64,000 nt of DNA from Symsagittifera roscoffensis (GCF_963678635.1 NC_087066.1:4927954-4991953); one strand, 5' to 3'; positions 1 through 11,214 are shown, counted from the stretch's first letter. Numbers and translations: made by a program. Notes: generated by a model from the letters alone, not told the origin.

Positions 1-765
1 TTAAAATCCACATTACATTATAGGAGATAAGCGTAAAATAGGATAAGCGACATCCCCCGGTTTTGAGGAACGTTTTTACTTGAGCAGGCCTGGAGACAGG
101 TCTACGGTTTTCTCTTGAGAGGTTTAGCACCCGGCGCTTAAGGTAATTTTAGGCTTAAGAAGGGGGGCTAAAAAGGGAGGAGGTTAGAAGGGGGGCTGGT
201 TAAGTTAGAGGTTGGCGGTTGTAAATTGTAAAAAGGGGGAAATTAGAGTAACTAATTAGTCGACATCGTTGACTTAGTTACATTAGAAATTAACACGCGT
301 TGGTAATATTAGGTGGAGATCGAAATTTGAACTCGAGTTAAGGAAGGTACCCTGGTCGGATTGGTAGGGGGGAAGGGACATAGACAGTTTTTGTAATACC
401 CCATAAAATCGCTAGCAGGGGGGAAGGAAAACGCGTGGCAATTAGGTACCAGACATTTTTTTTAGACGAAAGGTAGACATTGGTCACCTTTGAATTTCAG
501 GTGGACTCATTTTTCTGTTTTTATTATTTTTCTTACTTAGATTTTTGTTGCATTTTAGTGAGGATTTGTGTTTGGTTTTATACGAACAGGTGATCACAAG
601 ATACCTGCGCACCTACATTGAAATAGAAACAACCAAAAAGAAGAGGGGGGTCAGCATTTGGCTTTTAAGAGAGGGTTTTTGGGAAAATTTTACTAGAGCT
701 TGAGTGGTGGTACAAGGTACGGTGATTCAAGAAGACCCTACAACGAGGAAGACACTCCGTGACGA
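1..765 (+). other. 5' leader of the Gypsy-like element, non-coding
   Basis: No convincing ORF. The stretch is rich in G runs (for example around 160-240 and 355-430) and contains CTNGAG hexamers at about 76, 112, 333 and 687. Possible 5' splice donors for a subgenomic message are at about 139 (AAG|GTAATT) and 589 (CAG|GTGATC). These are by-eye matches only. If the 5' LTR ends inside this stretch I could not see its boundary. Confidence 0.4.
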
Positions 766-1512
766 GTCTTGGGACAGTACCGAAGTAGTCTTGGGACAGA
801 GCAGTCTAGGGACAGTGGTCTTGGGACAGGGTCTTGGGACAGTGGTCTTGGGACAGGGTCTTGGGACAGTGGTCTTGGGACAGGGTCTTGGGACAGTGGT
901 CTTGGGACAGTGGTCTTGGGACAGTGGTCTTGGGACAGGGTCTTGGGACAGTGGTCTTGGGACAGGGTCTTGGGACAGTGGTCTTGGGACAAGGGTCTTG
1001 GGACAGGGTCTTGGGACAGTGGTCTTGGGACAGGGTCTTGGGACAGGGGTCTTGGGACAGTGGTCTTGGGACAGGGTCTTGGGACAGTGGTCTTGGGACA
1101 GTGGTCTTGGGACAAGGGTCTTGGGACACTAGTCTTGGGACACTAGCCTTGGGACACTGGTCTTGGGACACTACCCTTGGGACACTAGTCTTGGGACAGT
1201 AGTCTTGGGACAGTAGTCTTGGGACACTAGCCTTGGGACAGTAGTCTTGGGACAGTAGTCTTGGGACACTAGTCTTGGGACAGTAGTCTTGGGACACTAG
1301 CCTTGGGACACTAGTCTTGGGACACTAGCCTTGGGACACTGGTCTTGGGACACTACCCTTGGGACACTAGTCTTGGGACAGTAGTCTTGGGACAGTAGTC
1401 TTGGGACAGTAGTCTTGGGACACTAGCCTTGGGACACTAGTCTTGGGACAGTAGTCTTGGGACACTAGTCTTGGGACAGTAGTCTTGGTACAAGGGTCTT
1501 AGGACACTAGCG
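766..1512 (+). repeat. G-rich minisatellite, 13-15 bp unit, about 50 copies
   Basis: The core TCTTGGGACA recurs with short variable joints. The 5' half alternates 14-bp units (GTGG joint) and 13-bp units (GG joint). The 3' half is dominated by CTAG and GTAG joints, with CTAGCCTTGGGACA variants. The unit carries a GGG every 13-15 bases on the + strand, so the transcript could form G-quadruplexes. Because unit lengths mix, all frames stay open on both strands and give false repetitive ORFs. It lies in the leader of the Gypsy-like element, 300 bp before gag. Confidence 0.95.
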
Positions 1513-1811
1513 GAGAATACTGTGATAGTGACGAATAGTCTTGGGACGGTATAAAAATTGAAGTAGAATCACAACAAGTGTGTCTTAAGACAGAATAAGA
1601 CAAATCGAAATAGGTACGGTTAAGACCGAATTAAGGAAAGTTTTTCGGAGGTTTTAGAAAGAGAATTGGATAAGGTTTTTAACACGTTGTACAGAATTTG
1701 TTACCACAAAAAATATTTTTTTTTTACCCTTAGAATAGAATCGTGTATATAATAAAATTGTAAATAGGAGCAGTTGTAAATAAAAATAATGAGACGAACT
1801 TTTCAGTTAAC
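1513..1811 (+). other. AT-rich spacer between minisatellite and gag
   Basis: AT-rich with a T run near 1718 and an ATAAAATTG-like tract near 1750. No ORF seen. The gag ATG at 1812 follows the context GTTAAC, and no better in-frame start is present upstream. Confidence 0.4.
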
Positions 1812-4800
1812 ATGGTCAGCACAAGGAGTACAGCGGAGAACAGGGCGAAAGAGGGCACGGAAGGGGAGCGAGTAGAACCCACCATCGAGATTGATCTAGA
1901 GACACCCGATCAAAGTGTGGATGAAACAAGGAAGATGGCGACAGAGTCAACTCCAATGCCCAATGCAGAGGAACCGAACCAGAAACCCATAGAGTTCTCA
2001 CCGATAGATGACGCGGAAGATGCAATAGGCAACACCGAAGAAACGGTGAAAGAAGACTCTCAAGTAAAGAGGACATCTTTTACGGAAAAATTGGGAATAA
2101 TGTTCGGAATAAAAACAAAAGACAACGTGACTGAAGAACCAAAAGCAGAAAGAGCACGAACATTTGGGACAGTGAGCACGAAGACCTCAGAAGCCAATCC
2201 AAGAGAGGAACAAGCTAAAGCAGAGGCTACGGCCGAAGAGAGACCGACAGCTGACCATGAAGAGACTACCATTGAGCTGGGTGACTTGTTGGCGAAATTA
2301 AATCAGATCGACAAAAGACTTAAGCACAGTGAAGAAGACAGAGAGGTGATAAAAAAGGAGATAAGATACAACAAGCACGAGTATCTAGACAGTTATTTTA
2401 ACCTAGCTAAGGCAACAGATGAGAGACTCAAGGAAATGTCAGATAAGGTAGAAGCCACCAATGAAGAACGAGAAAAGAACATCAAAACAGACATGCAACA
2501 GTTGAAGAACCGATATGATGATGTCAACAGCCAATTAGGAAGCCTGGAAAGGAGAATGGACACAATGAGCAAGAGTCAGGCCGAGAGTTCGTGTGCAATA
2601 CAGGCGAAGTTGGATGCAATCTTGAGAGGTTCTACTCCACAAGAAAGACCGGCAGCGGATCGTACGCAAGGCACCAGAGTTGACTTTGCAGAACCACAAA
2701 GGAACAAACGACAATCGACACCGTTGCCCATAACCAGGGATGCGATAAACAGAGCACCAACAGCTGCGAAAACAATAATGAAGAATGGAACGTCGAATAC
2801 AACGACTGGTCCGGGAGATTCAACAGCTAACAGCAACACAGGACCGGATGCTATGACATGGGCCAGCACTTGGGAGATGATGAACAGGACTCTAGAGGCC
2901 TTCGCCACGAGGAACACTGACTCGAGCGACAGGAGAGAGGGAAAATCAAGAAAGACATTCAAGAAGCCAAAAGAATTCAAGGACGACTCCGATGGATGCA
3001 TTGACACTTGGGTGGAAGTAATGAGATTACATCTAGAACAAGATAACTTGAGTGACGAAAGACAAGCATGTACAGCCATACTGAGCAACTTGGAAGGAAC
3101 GGCATTAAAATGCGTGGTCGCAAAGAAGGAGGAAGAACGCGACACCGCGGACAAGATCTTCGAGATATTGCTGAATCGATTCGGGTCAGGAATGAAGGGT
3201 CACCAAGCGATGATGCGGTTTGAAAAGAGAAGGCAGAGGGACGACGAGTCAATAGATCGGTTCCTAGATGACCTCGAGAGCTTGAGAAGGAGGAGTGACC
3301 CAGAGGAGTCGACAAACAGACGGAACTTTAGCATTGCCTCGAAGTTTATTGATGGGGTGAAAAGTGATGACTTAAGGACAATGTTAGCAACATACTACAC
3401 ATTGTCGAAAGACAGCGCACCCACCCCAGAAGAAATGAGACAGAAATCAAGAGAATACATGCTGATGAAACCTAAGAAGTACTCATATTCTGAAAACAGG
3501 AACACGCAAGGGGGAAGCCAACCCCAAAGGTCATCATGGTACAAACCTAGAGATGATATGGACAAACGCAGATCATGCGCGAACTGCGGGTCAGCGGATC
3601 ATCATGTGGCTGACTGCACAACGTACAAACAAGGCATGAAGAGCCTAGGTTATGCACCGGATGAAGAGGATATGAGCCAGATGGAGGAACACGAGTACTA
3701 TAATGGCTTAATCATCAAGATAGGCGCCAGATGCTTCTGCTGTAACCAGGAGGGGCACTTCAGAATGGATTGTCCCTTGTTCTGGGAAGCGGTCAAGGAC
3801 CAGAATCACCCCAAACATAAGTTGGCATTAGCGGCGGTGCAGAATCAGCGGAACAGGCAAAACGAGTTTGAATCTAGGAACTTGGGGGCACCAAACACCG
3901 AATTGCCGACGAAGACAGTGAAAGCTGTTACACATGTTAGCGGTGCGTTAGAGTCCGCGGCCGGAAGCTCTCTAGAGATAAATTATGAGAAAGCGGCGAC
4001 GGAAGCAATTGCCAAAGTGAAACAAGATCTGGCTGCGAAAGAAATAGAGCAACGACTAAAGTTGGAGATCGAAAGACAGAATTTTAACGAAGCATTAACC
4101 GGATCGAACTCAATACCAGAGGCTAGAACGGGCTCAATGAAGACCGGGAATTGTAACACCGTGAAAATGGTGACAGGTAAACCTTTTGGAATATCGAAAA
4201 TCGGAGCAAGAATAATGTCGATAATCACAGTGGGCGGACACGAGGTAACCAGAAACTTGAGCGAGCCGAGCGACCAGACGATAATGCACATTGACGTGTA
4301 TGCAGACTACTTGAGTGGAATAAGTCCACAAACGACTTCTAGAGCGCTCAGGGCACTACTCACGAGAGGGGGCAGCAAATCGGTACGTGTTGATAATAGG
4401 TACACTGAAGCTTATGGTCCACACGAGGTCATGCTAAATATAGATGGAATCAACATCTATACCAAGACGATGATAACATGCGACGAAGACCTAATTGGAC
4501 AAATCTATGTAGGGAAAGAAGAATTGAAAGTAAGATCGATTGGACACTGTGCTATGCTCGAAGAAGATGCAATGCACATCGGGACGGAAGCAGACGTGAC
4601 AGGGCACGTGCTAGACATAAATGGCAAAAAGACTCAGTTACGTGGATTACTCGACACGGGAGCAGTGTTGAGCGTCATACCAATCGAAACATGGGAAAAG
4701 ATGGGCTTTGACAAAGGTGACTTGATAGATTCGAGAATACGGCTGTCAGCTGCAAACAAAGGGGCCCTTCGGGTGTTGGGCAGGACGCCGATAATAGCCC

Positions 4801-7800
4801 TCAATTTGGGGGAACGTAACCTGTGGATGAGCTTCATCGTGGTAGAAAACCTAGATGAATCTGACCAATTCATTTTGGGCAGAGACTTCATAAGGAATTT
4901 CGACGTAACGATTGATCTAAATAATGCAATGTTCAGGATACGGAACCCGGATAGGAGGTACGCAATCAAACCGGTAAATTTAATAATGGCGAATGAAAAC
5001 AAAGCACCGGTATTCTTGAGTAAGAGAGTGAGGTTAAAAGCTAATGAAGCGGCAATCGTAAGCTTGAGGATGAAAAATTATAATGAACTAAGTGACAACA
5101 AGCAAGTGTGTATAGTTCCGAATCCCAATAGTCAAAGCGCTGCTGTTTTAGGAAGATCATTTTCGATAACGAAGAGCGGCCTCTGCGTCAGTGTCTTGTT
5201 GAATACCCTTGATATACCGATCACGATACAGAGAGGGAGGAAGCTGGGATATGCTTTACCAGTTAAAACTCGATACGAAACAATTGAAAACTCAAAACAA
5301 AATGAAGTTGTTGATTGTCCTAATCACAGGGACAAAATTTGTATCTTGAGACGATTGCAGAGAATAAAAGATTCTTCAAGTCTTATCAAATCACTTAAGT
5401 CAGAAACGGACGATGGGCTTTCGAGCTGTTCGAACTTTCCAGAGCGACCCACGCTAGATGAAATGCAAACTGATAAACCGGTTCTGCCGGAGATTGAACA
5501 TTTAAGGGGCAAACTGAAAGATGAACAGCTCGAAGCTATCAAGGACGTACTAGAGCGGAACGAGGAGGTTTTTTCAAGGCATAAGGCGGATATCGGGTGT
5601 TGTAATTTTGTTGAACATGAAATAGAACTTGAGGAAAACGCGGTGCCACACAGGGAGGGGGCGAGGCGCATGACCCCACACAAATCGGACGCGTGTAGAA
5701 AAGAAATCGAAACGTTACTAGAGTATGACATGATAGAACCATCCAAGTCACCGTGGGCGTGTGGAGTAGTGATGGCCAAAAAGAAAGGCGACCAGTTAAG
5801 GTTTTGTTGTGACTTTCGATACCTGAACTCCGTCACGGTGAAGGATGCCTATCCCATACCTAGAATTGATGAGAGCCTCTCGAAGTTAGGTGATGCGAAA
5901 TTTTTTACGACTCTTGATTTAGGCTCGGCCTTTTGGCAGGTACCATTAAGGAAGCAAGACAGGGACAAGACAGGGTTCGCCTGCGAGTTGGGTCTGTTTC
6001 AATGGAAACGGATGCCGTTTGGACTCTGCAATGCAACAGCCACGTTTCAGCGGCTGATGGCACACGCGTTGATAGGCGTGACGAAGAAGTACGGCAACCT
6101 GGTAATGTGCTATGTGGACGACGTGGTAATAGCAACGCCAACACTAGAAGACCACATCGAGAGGCTTGACGAGGTGTTCGCGTGCATGAAAAGATCGGGG
6201 CTGAAGTGTAAACCATCAAAGTGCGAGATACTCAAGGACTCGATTAAATACTTGGGCAGGATGGTAGATAAACACGGTATCAGACCTGACCCAGACGCCG
6301 TGGAAGCAGTCCTAACCTGGAAATCACCGAAGACGGAGCACCAGCTGATGAGCTTCCTGGGTTTCGCCAACTATTATAGAGAATTCATCAAGGGCTATGC
6401 GGACAAGGTATACCCGATGCAACAATTAATGAGACACAAGGGCAAGAAGTTCACGTGGAACAACGCGGCAGAAGAGTCATTCCAGAGAATAAAGAAAGAG
6501 CTGTGTGAGGCACCAGTACTGGGTATGCCGACTGAGAAGGGGATGTACGTGCTAGACACGGATGCGTCAGTAGTCGCTATTTCTGGGATTCTCCATCAAG
6601 AACAAGAATGGAATGGGAAGACAGTCTTGAGACCAATAGCATACGGGAGCAAGGTCCTAAGTGACACAGAAATGAAGTACGGAGCACCGAAAGCAGAGAT
6701 GTTTGCGGTGGTCACCTTTGTCGAAAAATACAGAGCATACTTAGGCAGTGAGCCCTTCAAGCTGCGAGTCGACAACCGAGCACTAAGCTGGCTAAAAACG
6801 TACTCAATGGACCAGAGCTATATTGGGAGGTGGATAGTTCGCTTGGATGGATACAACATGATAATTGAGCACAGAACACGAGATAAACATCAAAATGCTG
6901 ACAGCTTGAGTAAGAAGACGGAGTTCTACGAGAGGCAAGAACAAAGAGAGGCGGACAGACCTGAGATCAAAGACGGCTTCTCCTTCATGGACAAAGAAAC
7001 GTACGACAGTCTTCCACTCACGAGATGGCTGGACAAATCAGGCAAACCGATTGAAGATCATCCCGAATTGCCGAAAGAGCCTCTTGAAAAGACCATCTTG
7101 AAGAAAAGCAGAGGGATTCCGATAGGAATAATGCTCAAGTCCAAGATCGTGAGGGAAACACTCAAGGCAAAAGGTTATGATCTCATCCAGGTAGAGGAGG
7201 GAACGGTCCGAATAGATGAAGACTTAATGAGGTTGCTTGAGAAACTATCAGATGACAAGCCCGTGATCCAAGGGAAAGGTCAGGAGGCACCGGAACTAAC
7301 CATACTTCGGAGAGAAGAAACAGTGAACAATACTGACGTCTCAAAAGGAAGCATCACTGATAGCAAGGAAGTTGTGCGATCACTAGTTGAAAAAATCCCC
7401 GAAAAAATTCTGGAACAGACAAAAGTCAGGGATAAGAAAGTAACATTCAGAGAAGAAGTTGAACACCTGGGACTAGATCAAGAGTCCGGGGAGTGGTCCA
7501 GATTCATGGAAGAAGACGAAACCGGAGAAGGGAAATTGTCCGGGGAGCGTGAAGAATGGGATGAAGACTCGGATGAGAGCAGCGAAGACCAAGACAGTCT
7601 ATGCATGATACTGGCGGAAGAGAAGATAAGACAGCACGACAGGGAATTACAGACGGATCCATCTTCAGGGACGTACAATCTGGAAATACAAGAGGTACGA
7701 GGTGGTGAAGAGCTCGAGAAAATAGCAGTTTCAAGAAAACCACTAAGGGAACTATCGTGCAACTCAAACGTCAGAACGAATCTGGTACCAGAAGACGACA

Positions 7801-10493
7801 TGACAATCGTGAAAAGGATGATATGTGTGAAACTGAGCGATGACATCCACAACCCTGGTGAAATGAATGGACAGATCATGGCGCTAAAGGAGCACGTTAA
7901 GGCGAGATACAGGCTGTCTGACCTAATAAGGGCCCAGAAGAATGACAAAATGACAAGTAACCTCTCCAAATGGATCCATTCGGGAGTCAAGGAGAAGGGG
8001 GAACTTGAGGAAGACAGCTACAAGATCTTGAGCCAGTTCTACAAAGAAAAGAGAGATTTACTTTATCACACAGCTGAAGGGGTGGTAGCGTGCAAGAGAA
8101 GAGATGAGGAAAAAATATTACACAAACACAACCTCATCATACTACCACAATTGTACCAAACGGAGGTGCTTTTCAGATCACACGACCAGATGGGCCACCA
8201 GGGGATAGATAAAGTACAACAAAGGATACTTCACAGGTTTGACTGGCCGGGAATGAGAAAAGCTTGCGAGAGATGGGTGAATGCCTGCCTAGCATGCCTT
8301 CAAGTAAAAGACCCAAGGAAGATGAAGTTTCCCCTCAAGTCTGTCGAGAGTTCGGAATTCAATGAGGTGGTGCAGATAGACCATCAGAAAATCTGCATGA
8401 CGGAGTCGGGTTATAACCAAATACTAGTTATAATAGATCACTTCACCAAGTTGGCGGAAGCGGTTCCGTGCCAGACAGCCTCAGCAGAGGAGACATGTGA
8501 TCACCTGATAACGCATTGGATATCGCGGTATGGTTGTCCAATGACTTTCCAGTCGGACAACGGCAAGGCTTTTGTGGGGGACTTGACAAAAGAATTGATG
8601 AAGAGATCACACATTGCTCAAGCACACTCGACGACCTATCATCCACAGACCAATGGGTTGGTAGAAAGACAGAACAGGACACTGGTCAACATGCTCAGGG
8701 TGTACTGCTCGAGATACATGACGGACTGGGACAAATACCTGCCACAGGTAGTAGGAGCCTATAATAGTACTCAGCACTCAACGACGGGTATCAGTCCTTT
8801 CATGATGTTGACAGGCAGGGAAAGGGCAATGCCTATAACATTCTTCTACCCGGAGTACGAGGGGAAGAGGACGTCACCTCAAGCATACGTGAAGGAAGCG
8901 ATCAAAAGACAACAAGAGCTAAACGAGCTATGTCGGAGAAACACGGCGCAAGCGCAAATGAGGCAACGCAAGAAATATGACGAAAAGATACTAAGAGCAA
9001 AGCCATACGAAGTGGGCCAATACGTGTGGGTCTTCCAAAATGTCATACCGCCCAAGGGAACAAAGAAACTACTCAAGAAATGGAGAGGACCGTTCATGAT
9101 TACGGAAGTACATCAACAAGGACGGTTCTATCGCTTGAGTACAGGGCGAGCAGCACATTACGAAAATCTGAAGCCTCACGTCCCGTCCCCGGAGGACTGG
9201 TGCCTACCAAAAGACATGGAAGGTCTTGAGTACCTGGTGGTGGAACCAGCGTGCGAAGTGAATGAGAAAGGCACTAGAGAGAAAAATGATGGTAATGAGA
9301 ACTTGAGTTTGGACGACAACGAAAAGATAGAAGTGGAGTCGGATGCAGGTTCATTTGTAGAAGAAGACTGGAACGACCCAGAGCAAAACGAGGTACCGAA
9401 GTGGATGGAGCCGGATCGACCAACACCACCGGAAACCAGGACTGGCAATCGTAAACGAACAGGTATGAGGTACAATAGGTACGGGGATGACTTCTTGATC
9501 GATAAGATACAGCCAGACAAGTTGGGCGATGAACTACTAAGCGCAGGCGAACTGGAAGCCGAAGAGGAATGGCAGGTCATTGACGATGGTGGACATTATC
9601 CGCAGGATGATTACTCGACGCCAGAATTGGAGACGGATCTCGAGCAGAGTGAAATAGAAAGGAGGGGGAACACGAACTTGAGGATTCTAGAGTGGATGCG
9701 TGATGTCAAAGACGAGAGCCGCGAAGGACAAAGCATTCAGCAAATCGATGTATCAGCAGCAAATTACATGAAGACAGAAGACCCTCTTTTCGGATGGACA
9801 GCAACAGACAGGCCACTGGACATCCCCAAGGACAATTCAGACCCGACTACATCGACGGGGACGTCGATAAATATTTTTGTCCGGGGAGTGGGGGTAGGAC
9901 TTACCCACACCGAAAATTTGATGATAAAGAAGCTCAAGGAAGTGAGGGAAACAAGCGGATTGGAACTGGAGGAAGAAGAACCAGAGCCTACCATAGGAAG
10001 GAATTTCAAAACGAAATTCGAAATACCCAATGAATACTCAGAGAACATCATGATAACGGATAGCGACTTCATCCTGTCAAACAGGACCAGCGCGATCTGC
10101 ATCACGGCGGACATGAGTTTCAAATCAAGATTGGAGGCTGACTTCAAAAGAGAGTACCAGAACGTAGAGTTTCTGTTCAGACAGAGGCCAGGACTGGGAG
10201 GCATAGCAGCGCTTCCACCGTCAGTGGCACAAGTCCCGGGCAAATACCTCTGCTTCCTAGTAACGAGAGTCAACGACAGAAACACAATTGATCCCGAACA
10301 CGTGATATTGGCACTGACAAGACTACGTGACTTCATGATTGAAAGAGGAATAGTGGAGGTCTCGATGCCGGTGTACGACCCAAACAGGGGCAAACTGAGC
10401 TCGAGGGAATTGTACGCTATCCTACATGTGGTCTTTGCAGAAACAGAGATAATGGTGCATCTTCACATGAAGTACTACTTGAGCATCGCCTGA
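1812..10493 (+). CDS. Gag-Pol polyprotein of Ty3/Gypsy-like element
   Basis: One frame of 2893 residues. In order: a charged N terminus with a predicted coiled coil (about 150-260); a retrotransposon gag core (about 385-545); two CCHC zinc knuckles near 589 (C-x2-C-x4-H-x4-C, CANCGSADHHVADC) and 640 (CFCCNQEGHFRMDC); an aspartic protease with LLDTGA near 945; reverse transcriptase (about 1280-1460) with YVDD near 1433; RNase H starting near 1577 (VLDTDAS); an unusually long acidic linker (about 1710-2080); an integrase with the H2C2 finger near 2123, catalytic D in QIDH near 2187, D in QSDNGK near 2244 and E in GLVERQNR near 2281; and a GPY/F-like module (KWRGPF) near 2423. About 400 unassigned acidic residues follow. 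Domain order PR-RT-RH-IN is that of Gypsy. All catalytic residues checked are present, with no frameshift or stop. Gag and Pol are fused in frame, so no recoding signal is needed. Confidence 0.93.
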   Translation: MVSTRSTAENRAKEGTEGERVEPTIEIDLETPDQSVDETRKMATESTPMPNAEEPNQKPIEFSPIDDAEDAIGNTEETVKEDSQVKRTSFTEKLGIMFGIKTKDNVTEEPKAERARTFGTVSTKTSEANPREEQAKAEATAEERPTADHEETTIELGDLLAKLNQIDKRLKHSEEDREVIKKEIRYNKHEYLDSYFNLAKATDERLKEMSDKVEATNEEREKNIKTDMQQLKNRYDDVNSQLGSLERRMDTMSKSQAESSCAIQAKLDAILRGSTPQERPAADRTQGTRVDFAEPQRNKRQSTPLPITRDAINRAPTAAKTIMKNGTSNTTTGPGDSTANSNTGPDAMTWASTWEMMNRTLEAFATRNTDSSDRREGKSRKTFKKPKEFKDDSDGCIDTWVEVMRLHLEQDNLSDERQACTAILSNLEGTALKCVVAKKEEERDTADKIFEILLNRFGSGMKGHQAMMRFEKRRQRDDESIDRFLDDLESLRRRSDPEESTNRRNFSIASKFIDGVKSDDLRTMLATYYTLSKDSAPTPEEMRQKSREYMLMKPKKYSYSENRNTQGGSQPQRSSWYKPRDDMDKRRSCANCGSADHHVADCTTYKQGMKSLGYAPDEEDMSQMEEHEYYNGLIIKIGARCFCCNQEGHFRMDCPLFWEAVKDQNHPKHKLALAAVQNQRNRQNEFESRNLGAPNTELPTKTVKAVTHVSGALESAAGSSLEINYEKAATEAIAKVKQDLAAKEIEQRLKLEIERQNFNEALTGSNSIPEARTGSMKTGNCNTVKMVTGKPFGISKIGARIMSIITVGGHEVTRNLSEPSDQTIMHIDVYADYLSGISPQTTSRALRALLTRGGSKSVRVDNRYTEAYGPHEVMLNIDGINIYTKTMITCDEDLIGQIYVGKEELKVRSIGHCAMLEEDAMHIGTEADVTGHVLDINGKKTQLRGLLDTGAVLSVIPIETWEKMGFDKGDLIDSRIRLSAANKGALRVLGRTPIIALNLGERNLWMSFIVVENLDESDQFILGRDFIRNFDVTIDLNNAMFRIRNPDRRYAIKPVNLIMANENKAPVFLSKRVRLKANEAAIVSLRMKNYNELSDNKQVCIVPNPNSQSAAVLGRSFSITKSGLCVSVLLNTLDIPITIQRGRKLGYALPVKTRYETIENSKQNEVVDCPNHRDKICILRRLQRIKDSSSLIKSLKSETDDGLSSCSNFPERPTLDEMQTDKPVLPEIEHLRGKLKDEQLEAIKDVLERNEEVFSRHKADIGCCNFVEHEIELEENAVPHREGARRMTPHKSDACRKEIETLLEYDMIEPSKSPWACGVVMAKKKGDQLRFCCDFRYLNSVTVKDAYPIPRIDESLSKLGDAKFFTTLDLGSAFWQVPLRKQDRDKTGFACELGLFQWKRMPFGLCNATATFQRLMAHALIGVTKKYGNLVMCYVDDVVIATPTLEDHIERLDEVFACMKRSGLKCKPSKCEILKDSIKYLGRMVDKHGIRPDPDAVEAVLTWKSPKTEHQLMSFLGFANYYREFIKGYADKVYPMQQLMRHKGKKFTWNNAAEESFQRIKKELCEAPVLGMPTEKGMYVLDTDASVVAISGILHQEQEWNGKTVLRPIAYGSKVLSDTEMKYGAPKAEMFAVVTFVEKYRAYLGSEPFKLRVDNRALSWLKTYSMDQSYIGRWIVRLDGYNMIIEHRTRDKHQNADSLSKKTEFYERQEQREADRPEIKDGFSFMDKETYDSLPLTRWLDKSGKPIEDHPELPKEPLEKTILKKSRGIPIGIMLKSKIVRETLKAKGYDLIQVEEGTVRIDEDLMRLLEKLSDDKPVIQGKGQEAPELTILRREETVNNTDVSKGSITDSKEVVRSLVEKIPEKILEQTKVRDKKVTFREEVEHLGLDQESGEWSRFMEEDETGEGKLSGEREEWDEDSDESSEDQDSLCMILAEEKIRQHDRELQTDPSSGTYNLEIQEVRGGEELEKIAVSRKPLRELSCNSNVRTNLVPEDDMTIVKRMICVKLSDDIHNPGEMNGQIMALKEHVKARYRLSDLIRAQKNDKMTSNLSKWIHSGVKEKGELEEDSYKILSQFYKEKRDLLYHTAEGVVACKRRDEEKILHKHNLIILPQLYQTEVLFRSHDQMGHQGIDKVQQRILHRFDWPGMRKACERWVNACLACLQVKDPRKMKFPLKSVESSEFNEVVQIDHQKICMTESGYNQILVIIDHFTKLAEAVPCQTASAEETCDHLITHWISRYGCPMTFQSDNGKAFVGDLTKELMKRSHIAQAHSTTYHPQTNGLVERQNRTLVNMLRVYCSRYMTDWDKYLPQVVGAYNSTQHSTTGISPFMMLTGRERAMPITFFYPEYEGKRTSPQAYVKEAIKRQQELNELCRRNTAQAQMRQRKKYDEKILRAKPYEVGQYVWVFQNVIPPKGTKKLLKKWRGPFMITEVHQQGRFYRLSTGRAAHYENLKPHVPSPEDWCLPKDMEGLEYLVVEPACEVNEKGTREKNDGNENLSLDDNEKIEVESDAGSFVEEDWNDPEQNEVPKWMEPDRPTPPETRTGNRKRTGMRYNRYGDDFLIDKIQPDKLGDELLSAGELEAEEEWQVIDDGGHYPQDDYSTPELETDLEQSEIERRGNTNLRILEWMRDVKDESREGQSIQQIDVSAANYMKTEDPLFGWTATDRPLDIPKDNSDPTTSTGTSINIFVRGVGVGLTHTENLMIKKLKEVRETSGLELEEEEPEPTIGRNFKTKFEIPNEYSENIMITDSDFILSNRTSAICITADMSFKSRLEADFKREYQNVEFLFRQRPGLGGIAALPPSVAQVPGKYLCFLVTRVNDRNTIDPEHVILALTRLRDFMIERGIVEVSMPVYDPNRGKLSSRELYAILHVVFAETEIMVHLHMKYYLSIA

Positions 10494-11016
10494 GTCGGGT
10501 ACATGGAGGTATCAGGTCGGGTGTGAGGGAGGAGTCTTGAGTTAGGTACTGGGGTGCGGCGCAGGTAAAGGGATCTTAAGATGTGATTGGCATGACAATT
10601 GAATTTTAAAAGAAAGAATTGATGGTGCTAAAACATAAAATGAATCTGCATGTTCTTAAGGGAAAACCCAATCGAATTGCTTTAAGTGATATGAGAATGA
10701 TAAGTTTTTAACCATATGGGTAGAAGGGGGGTCTCTAGGTTAGGAACGTGACATGCTAAGTTATAATGAGCTTTCTGTTTTCAGATCGAGTTTGAAAAAC
10801 AAAGTTGAAAATCCAACTACACTCAAGCGAGAAACAGAAAGAGAGAATCTTGATTGAACACGCGATAATCCGAATCTACAGCAAGTACTTGCAAGAGAAC
10901 ATTTCTAGAGAATTCTTGAATTGGGTAATACTTGAGTTGGTAAGGTAATTCTTGAGTTGGTAAGGTAATTCTTGAGCTGGTTAACATCTACCTATATACA
11001 TCCCGAAGTTGCAAAA
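10494..11016 (+). other. Spacer between gag-pol and ORF2 with splice acceptor and short repeat
   Basis: A strong-looking 3' splice site, pyrimidine tract then TTTTCAG, ends at 10784 with a branch-like GCTAAG upstream. It could make a subgenomic mRNA for ORF2, as in env-bearing retroelements. At about 10926-10982 a 22-bp unit containing CTTGAG, TTGGTAAGGTAATT is repeated two and a half times. Confidence 0.45.
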
Positions 11017-11214
11017 ATGGCAGACCGATTCTGGAACTCCGTGCCCGCGGCTCTGAAGAAGCCCACTCTTGACGAGCTGTACAGACGCTTGAGGGACCTG
11101 GACTACACCCAGATAGACGAGAGAATGGCGGATTCTGATGGCAGCCCCCAATCGAGAGTTGGAGCCATTGAACTTGAGGCTTTACAAATCAGAATTGCCG
11201 GCGGCATGGGCTGA
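11017..11214 (+). CDS. Short ORF overlapping the start of ORF2
   Basis: Reads 66 codons from the ATG at 11017, in a different frame from ORF2, and overlaps its first 77 bases. The peptide is amphipathic and protein-like (WNSVPAALKKPTLDELYRRL) and not low complexity. It may be the true N terminus of ORF2, joined by ribosomal frameshift or split by an indel, or an upstream ORF that tunes ORF2 translation. Coding status is inferred from composition only. Confidence 0.35.
   Translation: MADRFWNSVPAALKKPTLDELYRRLRDLDYTQIDERMADSDGSPQSRVGAIELEALQIRIAGGMG

Noticed and set aside
704-1297. Several overlapping ORFs of repeated WDSGLGT or VPRPLSQD type on both strands
   Set aside because: They are only translations of the 13-15-bp minisatellite in different frames; all frames stay open because the unit has no stop.
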